Shown here piece by piece: positions 1 to 5,929 of a stretch of 5,929 bases of DNA (the stretch's first letter is position 1; each line of letters begins with the position of its first letter). The DNA is from Hyphomicrobiales bacterium. GTDB lineage: Bacteria > Pseudomonadota > Alphaproteobacteria > Rhizobiales > Rhizobiaceae. Under the pieces are notes generated by a model. The model was not told the DNA's origin, did no database searches, and saw only the letters and a list, made by a program, of their open reading frames with translations. Both the position numbers and the translations under genes were made by a program. The stretch is taken from assembly GCA_011087745.1 (NCBI GenBank), contig JAALLB010000118.1:1-5929 (forward strand). The letters are read 5' to 3'.

Positions 1-291
1 TCAGGGCAATCCAACTCGGATACACGATGGCGAAAGATGTGTGAATCGAGTAGCAGTAATGCGGGGGAGTAGGAAAACTTCCGAGTCCTTTGGCAGTTTT
101 TTTGACCACGCATCCCGGTAGATCACGCCGTCCACTGCAACGGCGATCCCTTTGTCCACGAAAGATTTAAGGCCAGGATATTGTTCTTCGAGTTTGCGAA
201 ACAACTCCCGAATATCACTGGCCTCAATTTCCAGGGTCGGCTTTCCTCCTACCGCTGCGCTGAGGGATCCCCACAGCGTAACGGCAACCAT
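1..291 (-). CDS. MoaD/ThiS-like ubiquitin-fold small protein with atypical C-terminus (no Gly-Gly)
   Basis: A 96-residue protein with the look of a small beta-grasp (ubiquitin-like) sulfur-carrier relative. It has a first strand with VTLWGSL at residues 4-10, a helix around 26-40 (IRELFRKLEEQYPG), a strand and turn with VAVDGVIYRD at 51-60, and the final strand SEVFLLPRI at 70-78. MoaD and ThiS proteins normally end just after this point in Gly-Gly, which is adenylated and thiocarboxylated for molybdopterin or thiamine synthesis. Here the chain continues with about 18 residues (TATRFTHL... to ...RVGLP) and has no Gly-Gly. The ATG overlaps the large-subunit stop by one base (TAATG), and only a weak purine-rich stretch precedes it, so translation is probably coupled. 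Its place directly after the Mo hydroxylase suggests a role in cofactor supply or enzyme maturation, but without the glycine tail classical sulfur transfer is doubtful. The family call rests on fold-like pattern similarity. Confidence 0.8.
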   Translation of the reverse strand: MVAVTLWGSLSAAVGGKPTLEIEASDIRELFRKLEEQYPGLKSFVDKGIAVAVDGVIYRDAWSKKLPKDSEVFLLPRITATRFTHLSPSCIRVGLP

Positions 292-2552
292 TAGTTCTTC
301 TCTGCGTTTAGCGCTGCCAAGATACGTGGCGGTGACATTGGGATATGGGTCATGCGAACGTTTGCGGCATTTGAAACTGCATTGGCAACAGCTGCAAGAG
401 GCGGCACGATTGAGGTTTCACCAACACCGCGCACCCCGTAAGGGTGATTTGGATTTGGTATTTCCAGAATTTTCGTGTCGATCATCGGCAGGTCAGAACA
501 CACCGGAATACGGTAATCAAGGAAGCCTGAGTTTTGCAGTCTTCCATCATCACCATAGATATATTCTTCATTGAGTGCCCAGCCTATGCCCTGTGCAGCA
601 CCGCCTTGGTACTGGCCTTCGACATAGGTTGGATGAACCGCTTTACCGGCATCTTGAACCACTGTGTAACGCAACACCTTGGTTGCTCCGGTTTCCGGAT
701 CAACTTCAATGTCACAAATGTGGGTAGCAAAAGAAACGCCAGCCCCGTCTGCAACCAATTCGCTGTGTCCAGCTATTGGCCCGCCGGTATTTCCTGCAGC
801 AGCTGCAATATCCTTGACGGAAAGTTTAGGAAGATTTCCGTATTTCTTTCCCTTGGCAACGGCATGGCCATTTTCCCACTCAACATTCTCAACAGGAATA
901 TCCCAGGTTTTTGCAGCCCGCTCTTTCATGACAGAAACAGCATTTCGTGCAGCTGATATGGTTGCGATCGAAGATGAAAATGTACCACGGCTACCATCAG
1001 TCATATCATTATAACCAAGAGTGGAAGTGTCAGCGACAACAGCCTTGATATGCTTGTACGGAATGCCAAGTTCTTCTGCAGCAATCAGTGAAAGAGAGGC
1101 TCGTGAGCCGCCCACATCAATGGTTCCAACTGAAATTGTTGCAGTGCCATCAGCGCCGATATTCAGGGTTGAACAGGTCTGGCCACCAAAGTTAAACCAA
1201 AAGCCACACGCCATCCCGCGTCCCTGGTTTTTACCAAGCGGTGCTTTCATGTGTGGATGTCTTTTTACCGCTTCCAATGTTGGTCCGATACCAATTGGAC
1301 CATAGACAGGACCGTAGGAAGATTTTGAACCTTCCTTGGCCGAGTTCTTGATGCGGAATTTAACTGGATCCATGCCAAGCTTATGGGCCAATTCATCAAT
1401 TGCGCTTTCCACTGCAAATGCAGCCATTGGCGCAGAAGGGGCCCGGTAAGCAGCTGTCTTCGGTCTGTTGACCAGAACTTCATTACCGATTGTTTTTACG
1501 TTCTTGAGATCATAACACGCAAAAGAAGTCATTGCCCCTAGCTCTGCCCACATGCCCGCATATGGGCCGCAAGAATAGCGCAGGGTTGCTACAGCTGCAG
1601 TAATTACGCCGTTTTTATCAGCGCCAATTTTTACATCAATCGATGTAGCACTTGCAGGACCAGAAGCACGGAATACTTCATCACGCGTCATGGTCAATTT
1701 AACCGGACGGCCAGCTTTTCTGGAAAGCGCAAGCGCAACCGGCTCACTCCACACGTGGGTTTTACCACCAAAACCGCCACCAATTTCAGAAGCGGTTACA
1801 CGCAATTTTGAAACATCAAGGCCAAGCAGGTCAGCACAGTTTTGTCGGTAAACAAAATGCCCCTGCGTACAAACCCACAAATCTGCAGACCCGTCTGAAC
1901 TGACGTTTGCCACACATGCATGCGGCTCAATATAGCCCTGGTGTGTCTGTTCGGTTTTATAGTTACGTTCAACGATGAAATCTGCACTCTTAAAACCCTT
2001 GTCCGTATTACCATGGCCATATTGCGAAACGTTCGCGATATTTGAAGGTTTGGTTGGCTTAGGATCAACGCCGCCTGTAACCAGTTTTTCCTGGATGAGA
2101 GGGGCTTTTGGGTCAACCGCCTGATCAACATCTGTGACATGCGGCAGTATTTTGTAATCGACTTTGATTAGCTTTAAAGCCTGTTTGGCGGTTTTTGCAT
2201 CAATTGCAGCAACGGCGGCCACTGCGTGACCATCATACAATGCTTTTTTACGAGCCATACAATTATCGAGAATGTCATATAGATCACTATCACCACCTGT
2301 CAGATCTGGAAGGTCGGCAGCAGTGATCACTGCTTTAACACCTTTCAGTTTTTCAGCTTTTGACGTATCGATCTTCTTGATTTTTGCATGCGCATGAGGG
2401 CTTCTTAAAATGAGGCCAATCAATTGTCCTGGCATGTTGAAATCTGCGCCATATCTGGCACGTCCTGTAACCTTATCCACCCCGTCAGGACGATCTGGGC
2501 GTGTGCCAACAGACTTAAATTTTTTGGCTGAGTAACTTGCATCAAATTCCAT
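291..2552 (-). CDS. Molybdopterin-binding large subunit of a xanthine dehydrogenase/CoxL-family Mo hydroxylase
   Basis: The 753-residue catalytic subunit is full length for the family. The N-terminal a/b hammerhead domain begins with SVGTRP (14-19) and RPDGVDKVTGRARYGADF (21-38), followed by LRSPHAHAKI (49-58). The Mo-cofactor domain shows GGGFGGK (258-264), AYRAPSAP (368-375) in the active-site loop, EGQYQGGAAQGIG (645-657), and the C-terminal GVGE (709-712), whose Glu712 matches the catalytic base of the family. The loop lacks both the AYxCSFR of true CO dehydrogenase and the AYRGAGR of form II enzymes. At 476-485 it reads GTIDVGGSRA where many relatives have a GQG-type motif. It should hydroxylate an aldehyde or N-heterocycle with water as oxygen donor and pass electrons to the FeS and FAD subunits. 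No signal peptide is seen, so it is probably cytoplasmic. The ATG lies 2 nt after the small-subunit stop, with AAGGGAGT seven or so bases upstream. The substrate cannot be read from sequence. Confidence 0.96.
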   Translation of the reverse strand: MEFDASYSAKKFKSVGTRPDRPDGVDKVTGRARYGADFNMPGQLIGLILRSPHAHAKIKKIDTSKAEKLKGVKAVITAADLPDLTGGDSDLYDILDNCMARKKALYDGHAVAAVAAIDAKTAKQALKLIKVDYKILPHVTDVDQAVDPKAPLIQEKLVTGGVDPKPTKPSNIANVSQYGHGNTDKGFKSADFIVERNYKTEQTHQGYIEPHACVANVSSDGSADLWVCTQGHFVYRQNCADLLGLDVSKLRVTASEIGGGFGGKTHVWSEPVALALSRKAGRPVKLTMTRDEVFRASGPASATSIDVKIGADKNGVITAAVATLRYSCGPYAGMWAELGAMTSFACYDLKNVKTIGNEVLVNRPKTAAYRAPSAPMAAFAVESAIDELAHKLGMDPVKFRIKNSAKEGSKSSYGPVYGPIGIGPTLEAVKRHPHMKAPLGKNQGRGMACGFWFNFGGQTCSTLNIGADGTATISVGTIDVGGSRASLSLIAAEELGIPYKHIKAVVADTSTLGYNDMTDGSRGTFSSSIATISAARNAVSVMKERAAKTWDIPVENVEWENGHAVAKGKKYGNLPKLSVKDIAAAAGNTGGPIAGHSELVADGAGVSFATHICDIEVDPETGATKVLRYTVVQDAGKAVHPTYVEGQYQGGAAQGIGWALNEEYIYGDDGRLQNSGFLDYRIPVCSDLPMIDTKILEIPNPNHPYGVRGVGETSIVPPLAAVANAVSNAANVRMTHIPMSPPRILAALNAEKN

Positions 2553-2554
2553 GA

Positions 2555-3031
2555 TCAGACTCCCTTCATTTCTTTGACTGTGTCTTGCATAGCACGCACG
2601 ATTTTATCGTAACCCGTGCAACGGCAAAGGTTTCCGGCCAATCCAAAGCGAATTTCTTCTTCGGTTGGGTTGGGGTTTCTTTCCAGCAAGTCTTTGGCTG
2701 CTATCAAAAACCCTGGTGTACAGATGCCGCATTGAAGGGCAGCATGCTCAATGAATTTTGTTTGTAGAGGATGAAGCTCTTCCCCATTTGCCATGCCCTC
2801 AATGGTTTCGATCTCACATCCATCCGCTTCTGCTCCCAAAACCAGGCATGAGCAGACCAGGCGCCCGTCAAACATGACACTGCACGCACCGCAATCGCCG
2901 GTTCCGCAACCTTCTTTGGCTCCGGTGAGTTCAAGGCGGTCCCGGAGCACGTCCAGTAGGGTTTCTTCAGCTTGGCAAAGATACTCAACATCATCACCGT
3001 TAATTGTAGTTGAAACTGCTATCCCTGACAT
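2555..3031 (-). CDS. [2Fe-2S] small subunit of Mo hydroxylase (CoxS type)
   Basis: This 158-residue electron-transfer subunit carries both expected clusters. The N-terminal plant-ferredoxin-like cluster has Cys42, Cys47, Cys50 and Cys62 within GCGTGDCGACSV and SCLVL. The C-terminal helical-domain cluster has Cys101 and Cys104 (QCGICTPG) and Cys136 and Cys138 (GNLCRCTGY). All eight ligands are present and the length is normal for the family. It moves electrons from the Mo centre to FAD in the heterotrimer. No Tat signal precedes the ferredoxin domain, unlike the periplasmic aldehyde oxidoreductases, so the complex is probably cytoplasmic. The ATG overlaps the medium-subunit stop by one base (TAATG), with AGGAG seven bases upstream (3039-3043), so it should be translated both by coupling and on its own ribosome site. 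The M-S-L gene order is that of classical cox-type operons. Confidence 0.97.
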   Translation of the reverse strand: MSGIAVSTTINGDDVEYLCQAEETLLDVLRDRLELTGAKEGCGTGDCGACSVMFDGRLVCSCLVLGAEADGCEIETIEGMANGEELHPLQTKFIEHAALQCGICTPGFLIAAKDLLERNPNPTEEEIRFGLAGNLCRCTGYDKIVRAMQDTVKEMKGV

Positions 3032-3891
3032 TATTTTGCTCCTGCACGTTTATAGGCGATTTTCGCGGCTCGTTTTGCCAATACACCTGAAACTTCTTCT
3101 CTAAATTCAATGGTGCCTCGTTTGTCGTCAATTGGCGAACACGCCTTTGAACATGCGGCTGCCAGATTTTCCATTGCGGCTTTTTCCAGTTTTGTGCCGA
3201 TGATGGCCTTGGCTGCTTCTTTCACCAATAGAACAGTTGGTGCAACAGCTCCAAGTGCCACTCGTGCTGTTTTTACGACACCCTTTGCGTCCAGTGTAAG
3301 ACTAACGCCTGCGCTAACGACCGCAATATCCATCTCTGTACGAGGAATAAAGCGCAGGTAAGCATCGCCAGAGTTCTTCGGACGTTTTTCAAGTTGGATG
3401 GAATCAATTATCTCGCCCTTTTTCAGCGATGTTCTTCCAGGTGCAGTGACAATTTTCTCCACCGCTACAGTACGTCTTCTGCCTGGACCGGCAATCACAG
3501 CTTTTGCACCTGCTGCTACCAATGCTGGTACACTGTCAGCAGCAGGGGAGGCGTTACATAAGTTACCGACCACAGTGCAGCGGCCCTGAACCTGTTTTGA
3601 ACCGATTAAATTAGCAGCTTCGACGACGCCAGGCCATGCTTTCTTAAGTCCTGCGTGCTCACCCATGGCAGCACAGGGTACGGAAGCACCGATCGTAAAA
3701 CCCTTGGCCGTTTTCTTGATTTCATTGAGGCTTTTGATGGATTTGATGTCGACAATCAAATCAGGCTCAACAAAATCACCCTTCATTTTGACCAAAAGGT
3801 CACTACCACCCGCTAAAATATGCGCGGACCCTTTCGCCTTAGACAAAATGTCAACCGCATCTTTTAGCGAACTTGGACGTTCGTATTGCAT
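3031..3891 (-). CDS. FAD-binding medium subunit of Mo hydroxylase (CoxM type)
   Basis: The 286-residue flavoprotein subunit belongs to the FAD-binding type of molybdopterin dehydrogenases. It shows the two FAD-contact motifs of the family: AGGSDLL at 27-33 (usually AGGTDLL) and TVVGNLCNASPAAD at 106-119 (usually TIGGN). A further conserved stretch with RFIPRTEMDIA lies at 180-190. The C-terminal CO-dehydrogenase flavoprotein-like domain runs from about residue 180 to the end. It takes electrons from the [2Fe-2S] subunit and passes them to an external acceptor. Length is typical. The ATG start is supported by AAGGA nine bases upstream (3901-3905). A gap of 41 nt separates it from the cupin gene, with no hairpin seen there. 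The protein is rich in Lys and Ala, especially in the C-terminal helices. Confidence 0.96.
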   Translation of the reverse strand: MQYERPSSLKDAVDILSKAKGSAHILAGGSDLLVKMKGDFVEPDLIVDIKSIKSLNEIKKTAKGFTIGASVPCAAMGEHAGLKKAWPGVVEAANLIGSKQVQGRCTVVGNLCNASPAADSVPALVAAGAKAVIAGPGRRRTVAVEKIVTAPGRTSLKKGEIIDSIQLEKRPKNSGDAYLRFIPRTEMDIAVVSAGVSLTLDAKGVVKTARVALGAVAPTVLLVKEAAKAIIGTKLEKAAMENLAAACSKACSPIDDKRGTIEFREEVSGVLAKRAAKIAYKRAGAK

Positions 3892-3932
3892 TATTTAGTT
3901 TCCTTTTAGCAGTAAATTTCTAAATTCTAATT

Positions 3933-4292
3933 CTACAGCGTTTCATCGCCATCCAGATAGACGGCAATTAAGCAGCCATTTGGAGAATGAGATGAGTGCT
4001 TGGTTCCTTTTTTTAGCCAAACAAGATCACCAGGGCCATAACGGGCACCATCATGATCAAAAATTTCACCCTCGAGCATTAGGAATTCTTCATCGCTCAG
4101 ATGTTCATGCGCAACAGTCGTTTCACCTGGAGCCATGCGATAGACGTGAAACCCTGAGCCTAGCGGCTTGGACTTGTTCAACTGTAATACTGAACCATTT
4201 TCTATTCCGTCACTTAGAAAGGGAATATATTCGGCATCGTGTATGTTAACGACCCAGCGGTCATTCGCATCAATATGTTCTAATTCTGACAT
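3933..4292 (-). CDS. Small cupin-domain protein (ChrR-cupin-like)
   Basis: A 119-residue single-domain cupin, counted from the ATG at 4290-4292. Cupin motif 1 is complete: Gly56, His62, His64, Glu68 and Gly75 fit G(x5)HxH(x3)E(x6)G exactly. Motif 2 has Gly88, Gly96 and the fourth metal ligand His99 (KKGTKH), but the usual Pro is replaced by Lys. The metal set His62/His64/Glu68/His99 is therefore intact, probably for Fe, Zn or Mn. The pattern with EEFLMLEGEI followed by YGPGDLVWL resembles the cupin fold of ChrR anti-sigma factors, but the zinc-binding anti-sigma domain is absent. An upstream in-frame TTG (4344-4346) would add 18 residues and give a TTGA overlap with the amine oxidase. The ATG is chosen because a strong GGGAGGT lies just before it. 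The role is unknown: a small dioxygenase or isomerase, or a binding protein for a pathway intermediate, is possible. Confidence 0.9.
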   Translation of the reverse strand: MSELEHIDANDRWVVNIHDAEYIPFLSDGIENGSVLQLNKSKPLGSGFHVYRMAPGETTVAHEHLSDEEFLMLEGEIFDHDGARYGPGDLVWLKKGTKHSSHSPNGCLIAVYLDGDETL

Positions 4293-4295
4293 ATT

Positions 4296-4304
4296 ACCTC
4301 CCTC
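4296..4304 (-). promoter_or_regulatory. Strong Shine-Dalgarno site of the cupin gene
   Basis: On the minus strand this reads GAGGGAGGT, close to the perfect anti-16S complement, and ends three bases before the ATG at 4290-4292. Spacing from the GGAGG core is about 4 nt and from the outer GAGG about 8 nt. It decides the cupin start against the upstream TTG and ATG choices and is the best ribosome site in the window. Confidence 0.8.
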
Positions 4305-4342
4305 AATCGGCATTTTCAGAATGCCCTTAGTCTTTCCTGTAT

Positions 4343-5590
4343 TCAACTATGCATATCTATGATTTCTTGAGCAACATCTTTCCCGCTTAAATATGCTCCG
4401 TGAACGGTAGCAAATGCATTTGGCATTGTTGCTTCACCTGCGAAAAAAATACAATCATTAATTGACTGGGCAAGTGTTTTCCTAGCATCAGCGCATCCAG
4501 GTGATGCGTAACTGTAGGCCCCAATGGTATTCGGATTGCTTCTCCAGGCCGTTTCGGTGGTTCCGCGTACATATTTGATTACATCATTACCAAACAGGGT
4601 TTTAAGCCCTTGCAAACAAAAGTCGGTCGCGGATCCATCACCTTCTTTTTCCAGCAGGTCTGCAAATCTGCCTGATACGAAACCCACAGCAAGGCTGGTA
4701 TCATAAAAGCCGAAGAGATAAGAGCAAAATTCTTCACCCTGCTTGTGATAATCGGCCATGTATCCTTCATGCACTTCTTTCCAGGCAGGATCAAAATCCA
4801 ATCCGATTTTATTGAGCAGGCCATTGGGTAACTGGCTGATAGATCTCAATTTTTCATCTGGCAAAGATGGAGTAAATTTGATCTTTTCAGCCGCGAGCAC
4901 ACCGGTTGATACGGTGACCACAAGATACTTGGCTCGAAGGGTGCCTTTTGGTGTTACGGCCGTCACGCCATCACCAGAGTAGTCAATGCTGGTGACCGGA
5001 CAATCAAGTTCCACTCCAACATCAGAATGGATAGAAGCAATTAATGCTCCAAGCCCACCCGAAACAAGCCAATCCCCTTCGGTATCGGCATAGCGGGAAG
5101 AGTCTGCTGCAGAAGTTACATCTGAATCGCCACCAAGCATCTGCGGAACCCAATGTTTTGCCGTTTCTTTCCAACGTGATTCAGGTAGCGCATTTTCAAT
5201 CGATATTTCAGTATTTTCGGCGCCAATTTCATTGATGATATCCCACATACCATAATTGTAACGGCCATAATCAGAGACTTCCTGTTCATCTAGCAAGCGA
5301 TTGTTTATGAACGTTTTTTCCCAATACCATCGCTTTTTATGTAGATTAAGTCCATTGTCCAGCGCGATATCTGCAAGAGGATTAATTTCTGCAGAATGTA
5401 GCCATGATCCACCTCTATCAAAGGGTAGCTCAAAAACATCCGTGTCGGTGATACATCGCCCGCCAACATATTGATCGGCTTCCAGTACAGCGACCTCCAA
5501 TCCTGCATCAATCAAGGTTTTTGCAGCTGAGAGACCGGCCGTTCCAGCACCGACAACAATGACATCAGGATTTTGCGGAAGAGATTTCAT
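4343..5590 (-). CDS. FAD-dependent amine oxidase (flavin monoamine oxidase family)
   Basis: A 415-residue flavoprotein of the amine oxidase (MAO/polyamine oxidase) superfamily. The N-terminal Rossmann dinucleotide motif VGAGTAGL is at 13-20, with Glu37 (VLEAD) placed to bind the adenosine ribose. GGRC (43-46) and RGGSWLH (59-65) follow, the latter being the second FAD-contact region. Lys261 in LLNKIGLDFD matches the conserved lysine near flavin N5. The C-terminal FAD motif is FFAGEAT (382-388), then ATVHGAYLSG (394-403). The MAO-type cysteine for covalent FAD attachment (SGGCY) is absent, so FAD is probably non-covalent. It should oxidise a C-N bond to an imine, giving an aldehyde or ketone after hydrolysis, and reduce O2 or another acceptor. 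No signal peptide is evident. The ATG overlaps the stop of the 87-residue gene by four bases (ATGA). The substrate is unknown. The neighbouring Mo hydroxylase suggests a cyclic amine or N-heterocycle pathway, as in nicotine catabolism, but this is inference. Confidence 0.93.
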   Translation of the reverse strand: MKSLPQNPDVIVVGAGTAGLSAAKTLIDAGLEVAVLEADQYVGGRCITDTDVFELPFDRGGSWLHSAEINPLADIALDNGLNLHKKRWYWEKTFINNRLLDEQEVSDYGRYNYGMWDIINEIGAENTEISIENALPESRWKETAKHWVPQMLGGDSDVTSAADSSRYADTEGDWLVSGGLGALIASIHSDVGVELDCPVTSIDYSGDGVTAVTPKGTLRAKYLVVTVSTGVLAAEKIKFTPSLPDEKLRSISQLPNGLLNKIGLDFDPAWKEVHEGYMADYHKQGEEFCSYLFGFYDTSLAVGFVSGRFADLLEKEGDGSATDFCLQGLKTLFGNDVIKYVRGTTETAWRSNPNTIGAYSYASPGCADARKTLAQSINDCIFFAGEATMPNAFATVHGAYLSGKDVAQEIIDMHS

Positions 5591-5850
5591 CGGTCTAATT
5601 TTCCATTCTCAAAGTGTTGTTCCATCGGAGCTTCAAGACCTTCGTGGCGGGTCAGTTTTATCGGGTCTTCAAGGTCAAACTTGCTGCACCGCCTATAGAT
5701 TTCAAGCAGCTCGGCAGAAATGCGGCCTTGATTATAAAAATACATCGCCGCAGCATATCTGCCAGCACCAGAACCTGGTTCTCCAAGCTTTGAAAAGAGT
5801 TGTGCTTTTTGTTGCTCAAATTCAAAAGAGGCAACAGAGGAAATACTCAC
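5587..5850 (-). CDS. Small conserved-looking protein of unknown function
   Basis: An 87-residue protein that I do not recognise. It starts at GTG (5848-5850), preceded by a weak GAAGAAG. No ATG occurs in frame until residue 36, which would remove about 40% of the chain. The middle reads like a folded, conserved core: GEPGSGAGRYAAAMYF (23-38) followed by a probable helix with SAELLEIYRRCSKFD (45-59). It is charged at the C-terminus, with one Cys (Cys55), no membrane segment and no signal peptide. Its stop overlaps the amine oxidase ATG by four bases (ATGA), and that ATG has only a poor ribosome site of its own, so translation of this gene probably drives the oxidase. A coupled accessory, regulatory or small-subunit role is possible. 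It is the first complete gene of the cluster in this window. No homology is claimed. Confidence 0.72.
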   Translation of the reverse strand: MSISSVASFEFEQQKAQLFSKLGEPGSGAGRYAAAMYFYNQGRISAELLEIYRRCSKFDLEDPIKLTRHEGLEAPMEQHFENGKLDR

Positions 5851-5891
5851 TATCAGGCTTCTTCAGTCAAGGATGTGCACAGTACTAGACG

Positions 5892-5927
5892 CTATTGGAT
5901 AAGGCGTTGAATTGATTCATAAATGTG
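5892..5927 (-). CDS. Possible C-terminal end of an upstream gene (partial)
   Basis: One minus-strand frame is open from the window edge to a TAG at 5892-5894 and reads HIYESIQRLIQ, which could be the last turns of an amphipathic helix. It would end 41 nt before the GTG of the 87-residue gene. Another frame is open to a TAG at 5885-5887 and cannot be excluded. The piece is too short to prove coding, so this is only a pointer that the operon may extend upstream. Confidence 0.2.
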   Translation of the reverse strand, partial: HIYESIQRLIQ

Positions 5928-5929
5928 AT

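Noticed and set aside
60..75. Frameshift in the C5 run as the cause of the missing Gly-Gly
   Set aside because: Reading the other two frames downstream gives no Gly-Gly and no sensible family ending.
152..956. Plus-strand open frames at 152-574 and 534-956
   Set aside because: They lie antisense to the large-subunit gene, have no recognisable motifs, overlap each other and lack good ribosome sites. The minus-strand protein is full of conserved family motifs.
291..2552. Aerobic CO dehydrogenase large subunit (coxL proper)
   Set aside because: The diagnostic AYxCSFR loop with its Cys is missing; the loop reads AYRAPSAP.
2793..3361. Plus-strand open frames opposite the FeS and FAD subunits (2793-3104, 3110-3361)
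   Set aside because: These are low-complexity Ser/Pro/Ala-rich shadows of conserved genes on the other strand.
3892..3932. Terminator or regulatory hairpin in the 41-nt gap between the cupin and FAD-subunit genes
   Set aside because: The gap is AT-rich but has no convincing inverted repeat followed by a T run; only a ribosome site is seen.
5848..5870. TTGACT at 5865-5870 as a sigma-70 -35 box
   Set aside because: The matching -10 would fall on or after the GTG start and shows no TATAAT-like sequence.
5559..5888. Plus-strand open frame of 109 residues opposite the 87-residue gene
   Set aside because: It overlaps the start of the amine oxidase and has no family-like pattern, while the minus-strand frame has an ATGA junction typical of an operon.

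Overview
The window is one compact, unidirectional gene cluster on the minus strand, so transcription runs from high to low coordinates. In transcription order it holds: a possible C-terminal scrap of an upstream gene (near 5892-5927, weak); an 87-residue protein of unknown function (5587-5850); a flavin-dependent amine oxidase (4343-5590); a small single-domain cupin (3933-4292); and a complete three-subunit molybdenum hydroxylase in the order medium FAD subunit (3031-3891), small [2Fe-2S] subunit (2555-3031), large molybdopterin subunit (291-2552). A ubiquitin-like MoaD/ThiS-type protein (1-291) comes last, and its stop codon is the first three bases of the window.

The junctions are tight: ATGA overlap, 50 nt, 41 nt, TAATG overlap, 2 nt, TAATG overlap. 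This fits a single operon with translational coupling. No tRNA, rRNA, CRISPR array, insertion sequence or obvious repeat is visible, and no non-coding stretch exceeds about 80 bases. No clear promoter or terminator is present, so the operon probably starts or is controlled upstream of the window and may continue past position 1.

Organism: base composition looks roughly balanced by eye. The protein styles (M-S-L order, the SVGTRP...RPDGVDKVTG start of the large subunit, the MoaD-like partner) resemble proteobacterial, probably alphaproteobacterial, catabolic gene clusters. This is inference from pattern memory, not a search result.

Working model (inference): the amine oxidase oxidises an amine or cyclic amine to an imine or aldehyde, and the Mo hydroxylase hydroxylates a related N-heterocycle or oxidises the aldehyde, feeding electrons through FeS and FAD. 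The cupin and the small unknown protein would be accessory or regulatory. The large subunit lacks the CO dehydrogenase active-site loop, so this is not a CO dehydrogenase and its substrate is unknown. The two least explained items are the MoaD/ThiS-like protein that lacks the usual C-terminal Gly-Gly, and the 87-residue protein coupled to the amine oxidase.
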